Assembly (NCBI GenBank): GCA_013331225.1
Contig: DUGV01000232.1
Location: 1 to 10,287, forward strand
Direction of reading: 5' to 3'
Length of the DNA stretch: 10,287 bases
DNA from: Methanolinea sp.
GTDB lineage: Archaea; Halobacteriota; Methanomicrobia; Methanomicrobiales; Methanospirillaceae
Below are positions 1 through 7,184 of the stretch, piece after piece. A model generated the notes under the pieces. It ran no database searches and had not been told where the DNA came from. It saw nothing but the letters and a program-made list of their open reading frames with translations. The first letter of the stretch is position 1; each line of letters starts with the position of its first letter. The position numbers and the translations under genes are program-made.

Positions 1-1040
1 GAGGTGAGCGTGTCCGCAACCACCACACTCAGGTAATACCCCCCCGCAATCGAGAGCACTCCTCCTAGGATACTTCCGATAGATCCGATCACCAGCGCTT
101 CGTAGAGGAACATTCGCATCACCTGCCCTCTCAACGTGCCGATACTCCGGAGGATTCCAATCTCCTTTGTCCTCTCAGTGACTGAGATGATCATCACGTT
201 CAGGATGCTGACCCCGGAGACAAGCAGGGCAACTCCGCCGATCCCGAGAAGGAAGAGGGTGATTGCATCGTAGGTGGAATAGAACAGGTCCAGGATCTCC
301 CTGCTGTCAAGGATATCGAACCTCTCCCTCTGGCGGTTCACCTGGAAATCAATATCCTCCTTCACTGCTGCCATGCTCCCTATGTCCCCGACCTTCACGA
401 GGACACGGGTATAGCCGGGATCGGGATGCCGGTCAGCGAACCAGCCATGCGTGACCACCACCGCATAATCAGGGTTGATATCGATGGCCATTCCCCTCTC
501 TTCGAGAACTCCCACCACCCTCGCTGGCTCGCCCCCGACGTTGATGATATGCCCGGGGGCGATGTCGTACTCCTCTGCGAGGAGCGCTCCCACCAGCACC
601 CCGACACCGGTCTCCCTGGGAAACACTCCTTCGCGCACAGAGAGGAGCAGAGGGAGGTGCTCGGACTTCAATGCCAGCAGGATTGCATAGCCCCCCCTGT
701 CCCTCACTTCGAGGCGCTCGCCGGCCTCGACCACCGGGATCACCTGGTTTGGCCCTGCTGCCTTCGTGATGCGGGCCAGGTCGCGCTCTGCGATGCCTGC
801 GCCCACCGCTGACCGGGGATCAAACGGGTCACCGCTCGCCGCGGCAAGGTGGGGTGTGATGACGAGGGTATCGCCGACATCCGTGATCATGCCAGAGAAG
901 AGAATGACGAGGCTGTTTCCGAGCAGCCCGAGCGATGCGATTGCAAACACCCCAATCATGATCCCGATGCCCGCAAGAAGCGAGCGCACCCAGTGCCGCT
1001 GCAGGTTCCGCATGGCCAGTGAGATGAGAATGCCGGCCAT
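1..1040 (-). CDS. MacB/FtsX-type ABC transporter permease, second of a tandem pair (3' end off window)
   Basis: This is a permease subunit of an ABC transporter of the MacB/LolC/FtsX type. The frame is open from an ATG at 1040 to the window edge, giving 346 codons. Its paralogue just upstream has 399, so about 50 residues, including the last membrane helix, are missing. The N-terminus (MAGILISLAMRNLQRHW) leads into a first helix at about residues 20-40. A periplasm-like extracellular MacB core domain follows at about 45-265. A second helix and the coupling segment come next (SVTERTKEIGILRSIG), then a third helix after MFLYEAL. The start lies 7 nt after the TGA of the upstream permease and aligns with that protein's N-terminus. 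A GAGTGATG-like site precedes it. Seen: the full frame and strong similarity to the neighbour. Inferred: heterodimer with that neighbour, energised by the ATPase at 2244-2933. The transported substrate is unknown. Confidence 0.93.
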   Translation of the reverse strand, partial: MAGILISLAMRNLQRHWVRSLLAGIGIMIGVFAIASLGLLGNSLVILFSGMITDVGDTLVITPHLAAASGDPFDPRSAVGAGIAERDLARITKAAGPNQVIPVVEAGERLEVRDRGGYAILLALKSEHLPLLLSVREGVFPRETGVGVLVGALLAEEYDIAPGHIINVGGEPARVVGVLEERGMAIDINPDYAVVVTHGWFADRHPDPGYTRVLVKVGDIGSMAAVKEDIDFQVNRQRERFDILDSREILDLFYSTYDAITLFLLGIGGVALLVSGVSILNVMIISVTERTKEIGILRSIGTLRGQVMRMFLYEALVIGSIGSILGGVLSIAGGYYLSVVVADTLT

Positions 1041-1047
1041 CACCGCA

Positions 1048-2247
1048 TCACTCGTGGCGCAGGGCCTCGATCGGCGTCATCCGCGAGGCCTGCCAGGCTG
1101 GGTAAAGTCCTGAGAGCGTGCTCACGATCACCCCGAAGAGGACCCCTCCGGCGATGAAGACGAATGTTCCCGGCCCAAAGACCGAGGCGCTCTCTCCGAA
1201 CGTGGTCCCTGCTGTCATCACACCGATAGCCACCTTGCTGATGAAATATCCGCCAACCACCGACAGGATCCCGCCGATTGTGCTCCCGATTATCCCGAGC
1301 ATCATCGCCTCGTAGAGGAACATCATGAGAATGTCCTTCCTGGATGCTCCGATGCTCCTGAGGATCCCGACCTCGCGTATGCGCTCGGTCACGGAGATGA
1401 TCATCACGTTTAAGATGCTCACCGCAGCGACGAGAAGGGATATAGCCCCGATACCAAGGAGGAATACCATGATCTGGCTGTAAATCTGGTCGTATTGTCG
1501 CAGCAGGTCACGTGAATCATAGATGTCCACCACCTTGTCCCTACGGTTCAGGCGCTGGTCGATCTCTTTCTTGAGCGTGTCGATCTGGGAGATGTCGCTC
1601 GCTTTTACGATCACCTGGTCATACTCCTTCTCATCTCCGAACGTCTCGAAGAACCACTGGTCCGTAACGACGATCGCATAGTCCGGGTTGATATCGGCGG
1701 CATATCCCCTCTCCTTAAGTATTCCTGATACTCTCTGGGTCTGATTCCCGATACCGACCCGGCTCCCCGGGCTTATACCAAACTCCCTTGCCAGGTAGTA
1801 TCCCACCAGGCACCCGGGGGCGTTTTCTTTGAGATACAAGCCCTTTTCAACCGTGAGGAGGCCGGGGATCTCCCCGGCAGGAAGACCAAGAAGCGTGACA
1901 TAGCCGGAATCATCGCCATATGTCATCTCCTCAGCACTTCGGAGAACGGGGATTACCCTGCCTGAGCCCACGACCTTTTTTATCGCCTCAACATCCGACT
2001 CGGGGATCCTTGCCATGACTGAAACCCTCGGGTCCCCGATGAACCCCTGACCTGCTGCAACGTGCGGGGTGACGATGACAGTGTCTCCCACGTCGCTGAT
2101 GAGGTTTGCCACCAGCAGGCTGATACTGTGGCCGAGTATTCCCATCGATGCAATTGCCAGTACACCGATGATAATCCCAAGAATCGCAAGAAATGAACGT
2201 ATAAAGTGGAGTCTGAGGTTTCTTTTCGCGAGGTCCAGGAAGATCAT
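1048..2247 (-). CDS. MacB/FtsX-type ABC transporter permease, first of a tandem pair
   Basis: A 399-residue integral membrane permease of the MacB/LolC/FtsX family, at the family's usual length. Helix 1 is at about residues 18-38. The extracellular MacB core domain spans about 42-255. Helices 2-4 are at about 258-285, 309-337 and 360-382. The cytoplasmic coupling segment SVTERIREVGILRSIGASR (285-303) and the C-terminal LYPAWQASRMTPIEALRHE are hallmark stretches of the family. Proteins of this type do not usually move small ions; they act by mechanotransmission on lipoproteins, peptides or cell-wall enzymes. The ATG overlaps the stop of the ATPase gene as ATGA (2244-2247), so the two are probably translationally coupled. 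The next gene is a close paralogue. Substrate and direction of transport cannot be told from the sequence. Confidence 0.96.
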   Translation of the reverse strand: MIFLDLAKRNLRLHFIRSFLAILGIIIGVLAIASMGILGHSISLLVANLISDVGDTVIVTPHVAAGQGFIGDPRVSVMARIPESDVEAIKKVVGSGRVIPVLRSAEEMTYGDDSGYVTLLGLPAGEIPGLLTVEKGLYLKENAPGCLVGYYLAREFGISPGSRVGIGNQTQRVSGILKERGYAADINPDYAIVVTDQWFFETFGDEKEYDQVIVKASDISQIDTLKKEIDQRLNRRDKVVDIYDSRDLLRQYDQIYSQIMVFLLGIGAISLLVAAVSILNVMIISVTERIREVGILRSIGASRKDILMMFLYEAMMLGIIGSTIGGILSVVGGYFISKVAIGVMTAGTTFGESASVFGPGTFVFIAGGVLFGVIVSTLSGLYPAWQASRMTPIEALRHE

Positions 2248-2933
2248 GTGATCTTGCCATCAACAATCCGGATGGTGCGGTGGGCAAAACCTGCGATGTT
2301 GGGATCGTGGGTCACCATGATGATAGTCTTGCCCCCCTTCTCGTTTAATTCCTTCAGGAGGCTCATAATGGCAGAACCGGTCTTTGTGTCCAGGTTCCCG
2401 GTCGGCTCGTCGGCAAGGAGGATCTCGGGGTCGTTGACGAGTGCCCGGGCAATCGCTACCCTCTGCTGCTGGCCTCCCGAGAGCTCGCTCGGCTTGTGAG
2501 AATGGAACTGCTCGTCGAGGTCCATCGACCTGAGAACCTCCACGCAGCGCCCCGTGCATGTGCGTTCCCCTGTCTTGAGGATGAGCGGATACTGGACATT
2601 CTCAAGCGCTGAAAGGAGGGGGATGAGGTTGAACTGCTGGAAGATAAATCCGATGTGGTCCCTCCGGAGCCTCGTCAGTTCGTCGTCACTCATGGTGCCG
2701 ACATCCCTCCCCTTGATGAAGAGCTGGCCTGCGGTAGGGGTATCGAGACACCCCATGAGGTTCAGGAGTGTAGACTTGCCTGAACCCGAGGGGCCCATGA
2801 TTGCGATGAAGTCCCCCTGCCGTATCTCCAGGCTTACATGGTCCAGGGCTACGACGTCTCCCCCCGGAAGTGGATAGATCTTTGTCACGTCCCGGAACTG
2901 GATGACCTTCTCTCCATCCGGCGACGAGATCAT
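2244..2933 (-). CDS. ABC transporter ATP-binding protein, LolD/MacB type
   Basis: A 229-residue ATPase subunit that powers the two permeases encoded after it. All the catalytic motifs are intact: Walker A GPSGSGKST (47-55), Q-loop QQFNLIPLLSALENV (from 99), signature LSGGQQQR (151-158), Walker B ILLADEPTGNLD (171-182) and the switch histidine in MVTHD (H209). The LADEPTGNLD form and the PLLSALENV stretch are typical of the LolD/MacB/FtsE group. The ATG at 2933 overlaps the TGA of the upstream envelope-protein gene (ATGA, 2930-2933) and has GGAG a few bases upstream, which favours this start over an in-frame extension to 2981 that would add an unconserved basic tail. The extension would also intrude deeply into the upstream gene. 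Its 3' end overlaps the permease start in the same ATGA fashion. Confidence 0.96.
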   Translation of the reverse strand: MISSPDGEKVIQFRDVTKIYPLPGGDVVALDHVSLEIRQGDFIAIMGPSGSGKSTLLNLMGCLDTPTAGQLFIKGRDVGTMSDDELTRLRRDHIGFIFQQFNLIPLLSALENVQYPLILKTGERTCTGRCVEVLRSMDLDEQFHSHKPSELSGGQQQRVAIARALVNDPEILLADEPTGNLDTKTGSAIMSLLKELNEKGGKTIIMVTHDPNIAGFAHRTIRIVDGKIT

Positions 2934-4066
2934 CTCTTTCTCCAGGAGAACCAGACGATGCCTCCGATCACCGCCGCACATACCAGGATCACCGCGATCA
3001 TCATAAGGGGCATCCCTTCCGTCTCCTGTGCACCGGGTTTTGTGACCGGGATATCGATTATCGTCATGGTGGTGTAGAGGTTTCCGTCATTGTCCTTGTA
3101 ACTGACCTCTACGGGGACCTTATCTGTTCCTTCTGCCGTGAATGTGACCTCAAATGCGGAGAAGTCATCGGGCTGGAGGGTCCCCACCACGTATTTCCTG
3201 TAAGGGTCAACCGGGACCACCGAATCACCGGTGCTGATGACCACTGCATTGGCAACCTCGAGGCCGGCATTGTTCACGTCACCTGTGATGGAGTACGTTT
3301 TTCCTGACTTCTCGACCTGGATGTTGGAGAGGATGGGGTCGGCCCTTGTCTTGCTCTTCCCAATGCCAATCGGGAATTGGATCACCTCGGCATGGGGATT
3401 GATGCCGTTCATGTAGTCCACGTGGATCTCCAGGATGGTGGTCTGATGGGGTGTGATCGAGAAGGTGACTTTTTGAGACTGGTCGGGGGCGATCATTCCG
3501 ATGAATATGCTCGATGGGCTCGCCTCGATTCCCTCCCCCATCGGATATACGATGACCCCCGAGACCCCGTTATCCCTTGGGTTTCCAATCAGCACTTCGA
3601 CCTGCTCTTTTTTCCCGCTGGTGAATACATCGGGTTTGGAGAGGATGGAGACCTTCAGCGGTTTGTCCTGGACCTGAAGTTTCACGGGGTACCTGAGATA
3701 TCCAGCATCGCGGAAGTCCATTGAGAAGACCGGATAATAAATCCCGTCAGGCACCGTGGTGGTCACGGTGAACGTGAAGGTCATGCGGTTCCCCGCACCC
3801 AGGTACATTGTCGTGTCATAGGCCCGGGACTCTATCCTGATCTTCTCATCGTACATCGTGACCCTGCTGATTGCCACGCTCTGTGCGCCGTTATTAATCA
3901 CCTCCACGGTGACAGTCCCGGTATCGTCAACCATGAACACCTGGGGGTCGAGCGTCACGTTCGTCACCATGACCTGCGCAGCTGCAGTCTGCTGCTCCAC
4001 CGCTGATACAGGGAGGAAGACGACCATCACTGCAATGAAAAAGAGGAGCAGTTCCGCACGGTTCAT
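2930..4066 (-). CDS. Exported, C-terminally anchored COG1361-like envelope protein with three beta-sandwich repeats
   Basis: A 378-residue secreted protein. The signal peptide covers about residues 1-22 (hydrophobic run LLLFFIAVMVVFLPVSA). Three Ig-like/CARDB-NEW3-type domains follow, at about 34-133 (TGTVTVEVINNGAQSVAIS), 138-235 (GKKEQVEVLIGNPRDNGVSG) and 243-341 (TYSITGDVNNAGLEVANAV, then YVVGTLQPDDFSAFEVTF). A C-terminal helix at about 352-374 ends in the positive stop-transfer WRKR. This is the layout of archaeal COG1361 S-layer-like proteins, often found beside MacB-type transporters. It probably sits outside the cell as an accessory or substrate-binding component of the transporter encoded next. 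The start at 4066 lies 1 nt after the Yip1-family stop and is served by GGTGGTG. A GTG at 4078 is an alternative that adds four residues. The exact ligand is unknown. Confidence 0.9.
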   Translation of the reverse strand: MNRAELLLFFIAVMVVFLPVSAVEQQTAAAQVMVTNVTLDPQVFMVDDTGTVTVEVINNGAQSVAISRVTMYDEKIRIESRAYDTTMYLGAGNRMTFTFTVTTTVPDGIYYPVFSMDFRDAGYLRYPVKLQVQDKPLKVSILSKPDVFTSGKKEQVEVLIGNPRDNGVSGVIVYPMGEGIEASPSSIFIGMIAPDQSQKVTFSITPHQTTILEIHVDYMNGINPHAEVIQFPIGIGKSKTRADPILSNIQVEKSGKTYSITGDVNNAGLEVANAVVISTGDSVVPVDPYRKYVVGTLQPDDFSAFEVTFTAEGTDKVPVEVSYKDNDGNLYTTMTIIDIPVTKPGAQETEGMPLMMIAVILVCAAVIGGIVWFSWRKR

Positions 4067-4067
4067 C

Positions 4068-4757
4068 TCATGCACCACCCGGCAGGGGGATTCCGCTCAC
4101 CAGCATGTAGACCATGTAGAGGATATAGACTGCCACCGGAATAATCACAGTGATGCACGCATGTTTCAACGTGATGCCGCGGGCTTGTCTGACACCAAAG
4201 ATCCAGATGTTCGCGCTCCAGATCAGGAACAGGATGGAGATTGCGATTGAGACCTGGGTGAACTCCTTCATTGCCGGATCGAGCATCAGCTCCTGCATGG
4301 CTTTCTGGATTGCGACGGGATCCTGAAGGTCCCGGACAACAGGGACCGCGATCCTGGGAAGGTACGAGAAGAGGATCAGGGTGGAGATGATGCTCCCGAT
4401 CACGGTTGGCAGCAGTCCGTATCCCGTGCTTTCAAGGGTCCGGGTAAACTTCCCTGTCCCCTTGAAGGCCATGGAAATCACATGGAAGACTCCGGCCATT
4501 ACCAGCCACCAAATGATGAGGAAACCGAGAAACGCGCCTGCTGCACCCATGATCCCCATGAATGCCCCCATTCCTGCACCCGCACCCATCTCCGCGAACA
4601 TATCTGCAAAGAGAGAGGACTGCGCATAGCCTGCAACCGCGGCGACGACCGCCCCTGCGAGGGCTATTGCCGCCGGTATCTTCAGATCCGGTTCCTTCCC
4701 TTCAAGGGTTGAAAAAAAACGTTCCGGGTGGACCAGAAGGTCCAGCAGGTGAATCAT
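4068..4757 (-). CDS. Yip1-family (YIP1 domain) integral membrane protein
   Basis: A 229-residue polytopic membrane protein. The N-terminus LLDLLVHPERFFSTL (from residue 4) is the typical prokaryotic YIP1-domain opening. About five helices follow, near residues 27-47, 68-95, 112-132, 167-189 and 200-221. A Gly/Ala/Met-rich segment GAGAGMGAFMGIMGAAGAF lies at 58-76. The biochemical role of prokaryotic YIP1 proteins is not established. Being first in the operon, with 1 nt to the exported COG1361-like protein and coupled ATPase and permease genes behind, it may be a membrane partner of that transporter. The start chosen is ATG 4757, with GAGATGAT about 6 nt upstream. The frame stays open to 4967, but that extension has no family-like sequence. 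Confidence 0.88.
   Translation of the reverse strand: MIHLLDLLVHPERFFSTLEGKEPDLKIPAAIALAGAVVAAVAGYAQSSLFADMFAEMGAGAGMGAFMGIMGAAGAFLGFLIIWWLVMAGVFHVISMAFKGTGKFTRTLESTGYGLLPTVIGSIISTLILFSYLPRIAVPVVRDLQDPVAIQKAMQELMLDPAMKEFTQVSIAISILFLIWSANIWIFGVRQARGITLKHACITVIIPVAVYILYMVYMLVSGIPLPGGA
4073..4079 (-). promoter_or_regulatory. Ribosome binding site inside the end of the Yip1-family gene
   Basis: The minus strand reads GGTGGTG here, six bases before the ATG at 4066. The site lies inside the last codons of the upstream gene (Gly-Gly-Ala-stop), so initiation of the envelope protein probably uses ribosomes finishing the Yip1-family reading frame. It supports ATG 4066 over the GTG at 4078, which would lie within this site. 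Confidence 0.55.
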
Positions 4758-4862
4758 GGTACAATCATCTCGCTTGATCGGTATATGGCCTTTCCCTCCC
4801 TCAATACTTCTCCCTGCTCCATTCTTGCCCATCCCTCTTCCCACCCGGGTCTGGGATCCCCC

Positions 4863-4878
4863 GTTTAAAAAATTCTCC
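4863..4878 (-). promoter_or_regulatory. Candidate archaeal promoter (BRE/TATA-like) for the Yip1-transporter operon
   Basis: The minus strand reads GGAGAATTTTTTAAAC, an A/T-rich block in otherwise GC-rich sequence with a purine-rich lead-in resembling a BRE. A start site about 25 bases downstream would fall near 4840 and leave a leader of about 80 nt before ATG 4757. A competing element, CCATATAC at 4781-4788, is centred about 27 nt before the ATG and would give a nearly leaderless transcript. The choice between the two cannot be made from sequence alone. Confidence 0.35.
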
Positions 4879-5039
4879 GGGCAAAGGGGTGCGTCCCGTA
4901 AGGCTGGGTCAGCGTGCGCTGCGTTTCCCACCCCGGGTAGTATCTCCACCTGCATGTGAGCGCGCATATCCTAAAGAAGGCTGAAGCGTTTCCTTTGGGT
5001 CCCCTTCTCCTCCTGAAGTGCGTGCTGAATTCGGGCAGG

Positions 5040-5066
5040 AAATCTCTTTAGATTCTTAAAATAAGA
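5040..5066 (-). terminator. Candidate weak terminator after corA
   Basis: About 60-80 nt past the corA stop the minus strand carries a T-rich run (TCTTATTTTAAG, 5055-5066) followed by a short inverted repeat AATCT/AGATT (5041-5054) with a 4-nt loop. Archaeal termination often needs only a T-rich tract, so this is plausible but weak. Confidence 0.25.
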
Positions 5067-5123
5067 CCTTCCTGGGCTGGATACCAGTCAAAGGCTTCTC
5101 TTTCACATGAGACCCTCGTGCTG

Positions 5124-6056
5124 TCAGAAGAACTCCTTCCTCCAGAATATGATGATCCCAACCGCTGAAAGGGCAAGGGATATCGCGACCGTGACGAGGA
5201 AGGCATAGGGCGTATGCTGGTAGGGAAGCTCGACGTTCATTCCGTAGATGCTGGCCACAAGGGTCGGTATCATGAGAATGATGGTCACCGTGGTGAGGAG
5301 CTTCAACACCACGTTTAAGTTATTGGAGATGACAGATGCGAACGCATCCATCATGTCCGAGAGAATGCTGCTGTAGATATTTGCCATCTCGATGGCCTGC
5401 TTGTTCTCAATGATCAGGTCCTCGAAGAGGTCGCGATCCTCCTCGCTCATCTTCATGCAGGAGGTGGTGTTGAACTTCTCCATCATCAGTGCGTTGGAGC
5501 GAAGCGACGTCACGAAGAATACGAGACTTTTTTCCAGCATCAGCAGGCGGATCAGCTGTTCGTTCTTCAGGGCCTTGTAAAGAGATCTCTCGACGGTTGT
5601 GGTCATCTTGTTGAGCTCCTTTAAGTACCGCATGAAGACGAGCGTGCTGCGCAGGAAGAGGAGGAGGACAAAACGGGTCTGCTGATCTGTGGAGAAGTGT
5701 TTCACCTTCCCGGTGAAAAACTCCTGGATGACGTCCGATTCATTCAGGGACACGGTGATGAGGACGTTCTGCGTGAAGATGATCCCGATGGGAAGCGTGG
5801 TAAATGGAATGTCTGCATCAGGTAATTCCCTCCGCGGGCTTCGCAACAGGATGAGGATGCACCCCTCCTCTCGCTCGATGCGGGCACGCTCGTCGACGTC
5901 CAGGGGATCGGTGAGGAAATCAGAGGGGATATTGAACCAGGAGACCAGCTCCTCGATCTCCTTTTGGGTGGGATTTACGACGTTGACCCAGGTCCCGCTC
6001 TCGTACTTGTTGACCCGCTCCAGCCCATCCGTCCCACCCCTGTAAATGGTTATCAT
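5124..6056 (-). CDS. corA: CorA-family divalent metal (Mg2+/Co2+) transport protein
   Basis: A 310-residue member of the CorA (2-TM-GxN) family, which forms pentameric channels for Mg2+ and related ions in the cytoplasmic membrane. The soluble N-terminal funnel domain covers about residues 1-245, with long charged helices from about 125 onward. Two C-terminal helices sit near 250-271 and 285-305. Helix 1 ends in the YGMN signature (271-274) that forms the pore entrance. The short loop VELPYQHTPYAF and the basic C-terminal tail WRKEFF are also as expected, and the length is normal for the family. The start is set at 6056 (MITIYRGG) because the 24 residues added by ATG 6128 are Ser/Pro/Ala-rich and not family-like. 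However, 6128 has a better GGGTGA-type ribosome site, so the start is uncertain. Neighbouring gaps of 195 and 366 nt suggest its own transcript. Confidence 0.93.
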   Translation of the reverse strand: MITIYRGGTDGLERVNKYESGTWVNVVNPTQKEIEELVSWFNIPSDFLTDPLDVDERARIEREEGCILILLRSPRRELPDADIPFTTLPIGIIFTQNVLITVSLNESDVIQEFFTGKVKHFSTDQQTRFVLLLFLRSTLVFMRYLKELNKMTTTVERSLYKALKNEQLIRLLMLEKSLVFFVTSLRSNALMMEKFNTTSCMKMSEEDRDLFEDLIIENKQAIEMANIYSSILSDMMDAFASVISNNLNVVLKLLTTVTIILMIPTLVASIYGMNVELPYQHTPYAFLVTVAISLALSAVGIIIFWRKEFF

Positions 6057-6191
6057 GGCTGCCCACGTCCCCCGGGCCGCTGGAGGAATCATCGGGGTTT
6101 GGGACAGGGAAGACGACCCCGCACGCATTCCCCCCCTTCACCCGTTCCAACTGTCCGAATGATCCTAGATCTGGTCGTTTTCCCGGATACG

Positions 6192-6206
6192 CAAAATACC
6201 TTTCGA
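6192..6206 (-). promoter_or_regulatory. Weak candidate promoter for corA
   Basis: The minus strand reads CGAAAGGTATTTTGC in the 195-nt gap before corA. CGAAA resembles a BRE and GTATTTTG a degenerate TATA box. A start near 6170 would give a leader of about 110 nt. The match is loose, and it overlaps the region just past the acetolactate decarboxylase terminator candidate. Confidence 0.22.
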
Positions 6207-6217
6207 TCTTCTGCCCC

Positions 6218-6243
6218 AAAATAGCCGGAAAAGAGGCTTTTTT
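6218..6243 (-). terminator. Candidate hairpin terminator after acetolactate decarboxylase
   Basis: Starting about 9 nt past the budA stop, the minus strand has AAAAAAGCC, an 8-nt loop TCTTTTCC, then GGCTATTTT. The GC core AGCC/GGCT is extended by A-T pairs across one mismatch, and the 3' arm ends in T residues. Position and T-tail fit termination of the minus-strand budA transcript. The same palindrome also looks like a terminator on the plus strand, where no gene needs one. Confidence 0.42.
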
Positions 6244-6251
6244 CCCTGGAT

Positions 6252-7061
6252 TTAGGCGTTGCCCTTCTCCGCCACGGCAAGTTCATGACTCAGGTCGCCT
6301 GAAAGATCTACCTCCGTGAAACTCCCCTCGGTCGGGAGGACAACAGTGAACCTTGACGTGACATCCATCTCCACCGTCGCATTCTCAAGGACAAAATCCA
6401 GTATGTGGCCACCGGCCGATCGATCTTCCGTTATATAGTGGAGATGGAATCCGGGCACATTCAGGCCCCCGACAAGATCGGGGGTCCAGAAACCGACAAC
6501 CGTTCCTCTCGTCTCATGGAATTCGAATATGGACTGGTTGGCTGCAGCATCCACGAGCCGGGCGTTCGGCGTCTCCTGCCGTGGGATGCTCCGGGCCTTG
6601 ACGTATGGGAACTCTCCGCGGATCTGAATTGCATACATGTGGTTCCTGGAGGGAAGGAACGCCTCCGCCTGCCTGGAAAAATCACTGAAATTGGCAGCAT
6701 ACCTTATGGGGAAGGTGCAATCCTGGGAGAAAAAAGTGACACTCCCAAAGGGCGTTGTCATGTCATCGGTAACCGCAACGACCTGACCGTCAGCCTTTAT
6801 CTGGTAGAAGTCCCCGCCGAGCGCGATCATCTCCCCGTCGAGGCTGTCGAAGGTGGCAATGCCGAAATCACCGTGTTTTTTGACCTCGCCAAAGGTCATG
6901 GTGCCCTCACAGGACCCCTGCAGGAGGGCATCGATTGTGGACACCTGGTAGATGACCTCCTGGTCTATCTCATTCTCGGGCATGGCCGCAAGCCAGAACC
7001 CGGTCGCAAACCCGGCTGCTACGCAGACAGCGCATACTGCAACTACCATCCGGTCCTGCAT
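6252..7061 (-). CDS. budA: Alpha-acetolactate decarboxylase with N-terminal export/anchor segment
   Basis: A 269-residue alpha-acetolactate decarboxylase, which converts (S)-2-acetolactate to (R)-acetoin and CO2. The zinc site is intact: GFHLHYI supplies His206 and His208, and AGGHILD supplies His219. The conserved FDSLDGEM carries Glu77, and ARSIPRQ carries Arg157, matching the catalytic Glu and Arg regions of the family. Residues about 5-26 (MVVAVCAVCVAAGFATGFWLAA) form a signal peptide or membrane anchor, so the enzyme probably works outside the membrane, as some bacterial ALDCs (such as that of Brevibacillus brevis) do. No clear lipobox is seen. ATG 7061 is supported by AAGGAGG at 7072-7078. 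The flanking gaps, a TATA-like element upstream and a hairpin downstream suggest a single-gene transcript. No acetolactate synthase or acetoin gene is next to it. Confidence 0.95.
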   Translation of the reverse strand: MQDRMVVAVCAVCVAAGFATGFWLAAMPENEIDQEVIYQVSTIDALLQGSCEGTMTFGEVKKHGDFGIATFDSLDGEMIALGGDFYQIKADGQVVAVTDDMTTPFGSVTFFSQDCTFPIRYAANFSDFSRQAEAFLPSRNHMYAIQIRGEFPYVKARSIPRQETPNARLVDAAANQSIFEFHETRGTVVGFWTPDLVGGLNVPGFHLHYITEDRSAGGHILDFVLENATVEMDVTSRFTVVLPTEGSFTEVDLSGDLSHELAVAEKGNA

Positions 7062-7087
7062 TCAGGGTCCGCCTCCTTCTGCTGCGT

Positions 7088-7102
7088 CTTTTTTAATATC
7101 TC
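7088..7102 (-). promoter_or_regulatory. Candidate promoter for the acetolactate decarboxylase gene
   Basis: The minus strand reads GAGATATTAAAAAAG, the most A/T-rich block of the 123-nt gap before budA. Its TATA-like core (ATATTAAA) is centred about 35 nt before the ATG at 7061. Transcription would then begin near 7070-7074, giving a very short leader that may contain only part of the GGAGG site at 7072-7078. That tension lowers confidence. Confidence 0.35.
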
Positions 7103-7184
7103 TCATTTCATTGCACTCCCGTGCCTCGCGTACCTGTTATTGTTAGCCCCGATTCATAGGGACACGCTGTCCGCATTGATCGAA

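Larger units (their letters stand above)
4758..5123. other. Gene-free 366-nt stretch between corA and the Yip1-family operon
   Basis: No convincing gene is seen on either strand. The minus-strand frame open from 4967 reads as low-complexity sequence without family resemblance, and the plus-strand frames are equally unconvincing. The stretch holds an AT-rich block at 5040-5066 that could end corA transcription, and two TATA-like elements (4863-4878 and 4781-4788) placed to drive the downstream minus-strand operon. Confidence 0.6.

Noticed and set aside
2934..2981. N-terminal extension of the ABC ATPase to 2981
   Set aside because: It would overlap the envelope-protein gene by about 50 nt, while ATG 2933 forms a clean ATGA junction like that at the next gene boundary.
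4758..4967. N-terminal extension of the Yip1-family protein to ATG 4967
   Set aside because: The extra 70 residues are mixed-charge low-complexity sequence unlike the family. They span the TATA-like elements, and the YIP1 opening (LLVHPERFF) starts right after ATG 4757.
6985..7061. Lipoprotein signal in acetolactate decarboxylase
   Set aside because: Cysteines occur at residues 10 and 13, but the preceding residues do not form a lipobox and lie too early in the hydrophobic run. A plain signal or anchor segment is the safer call.
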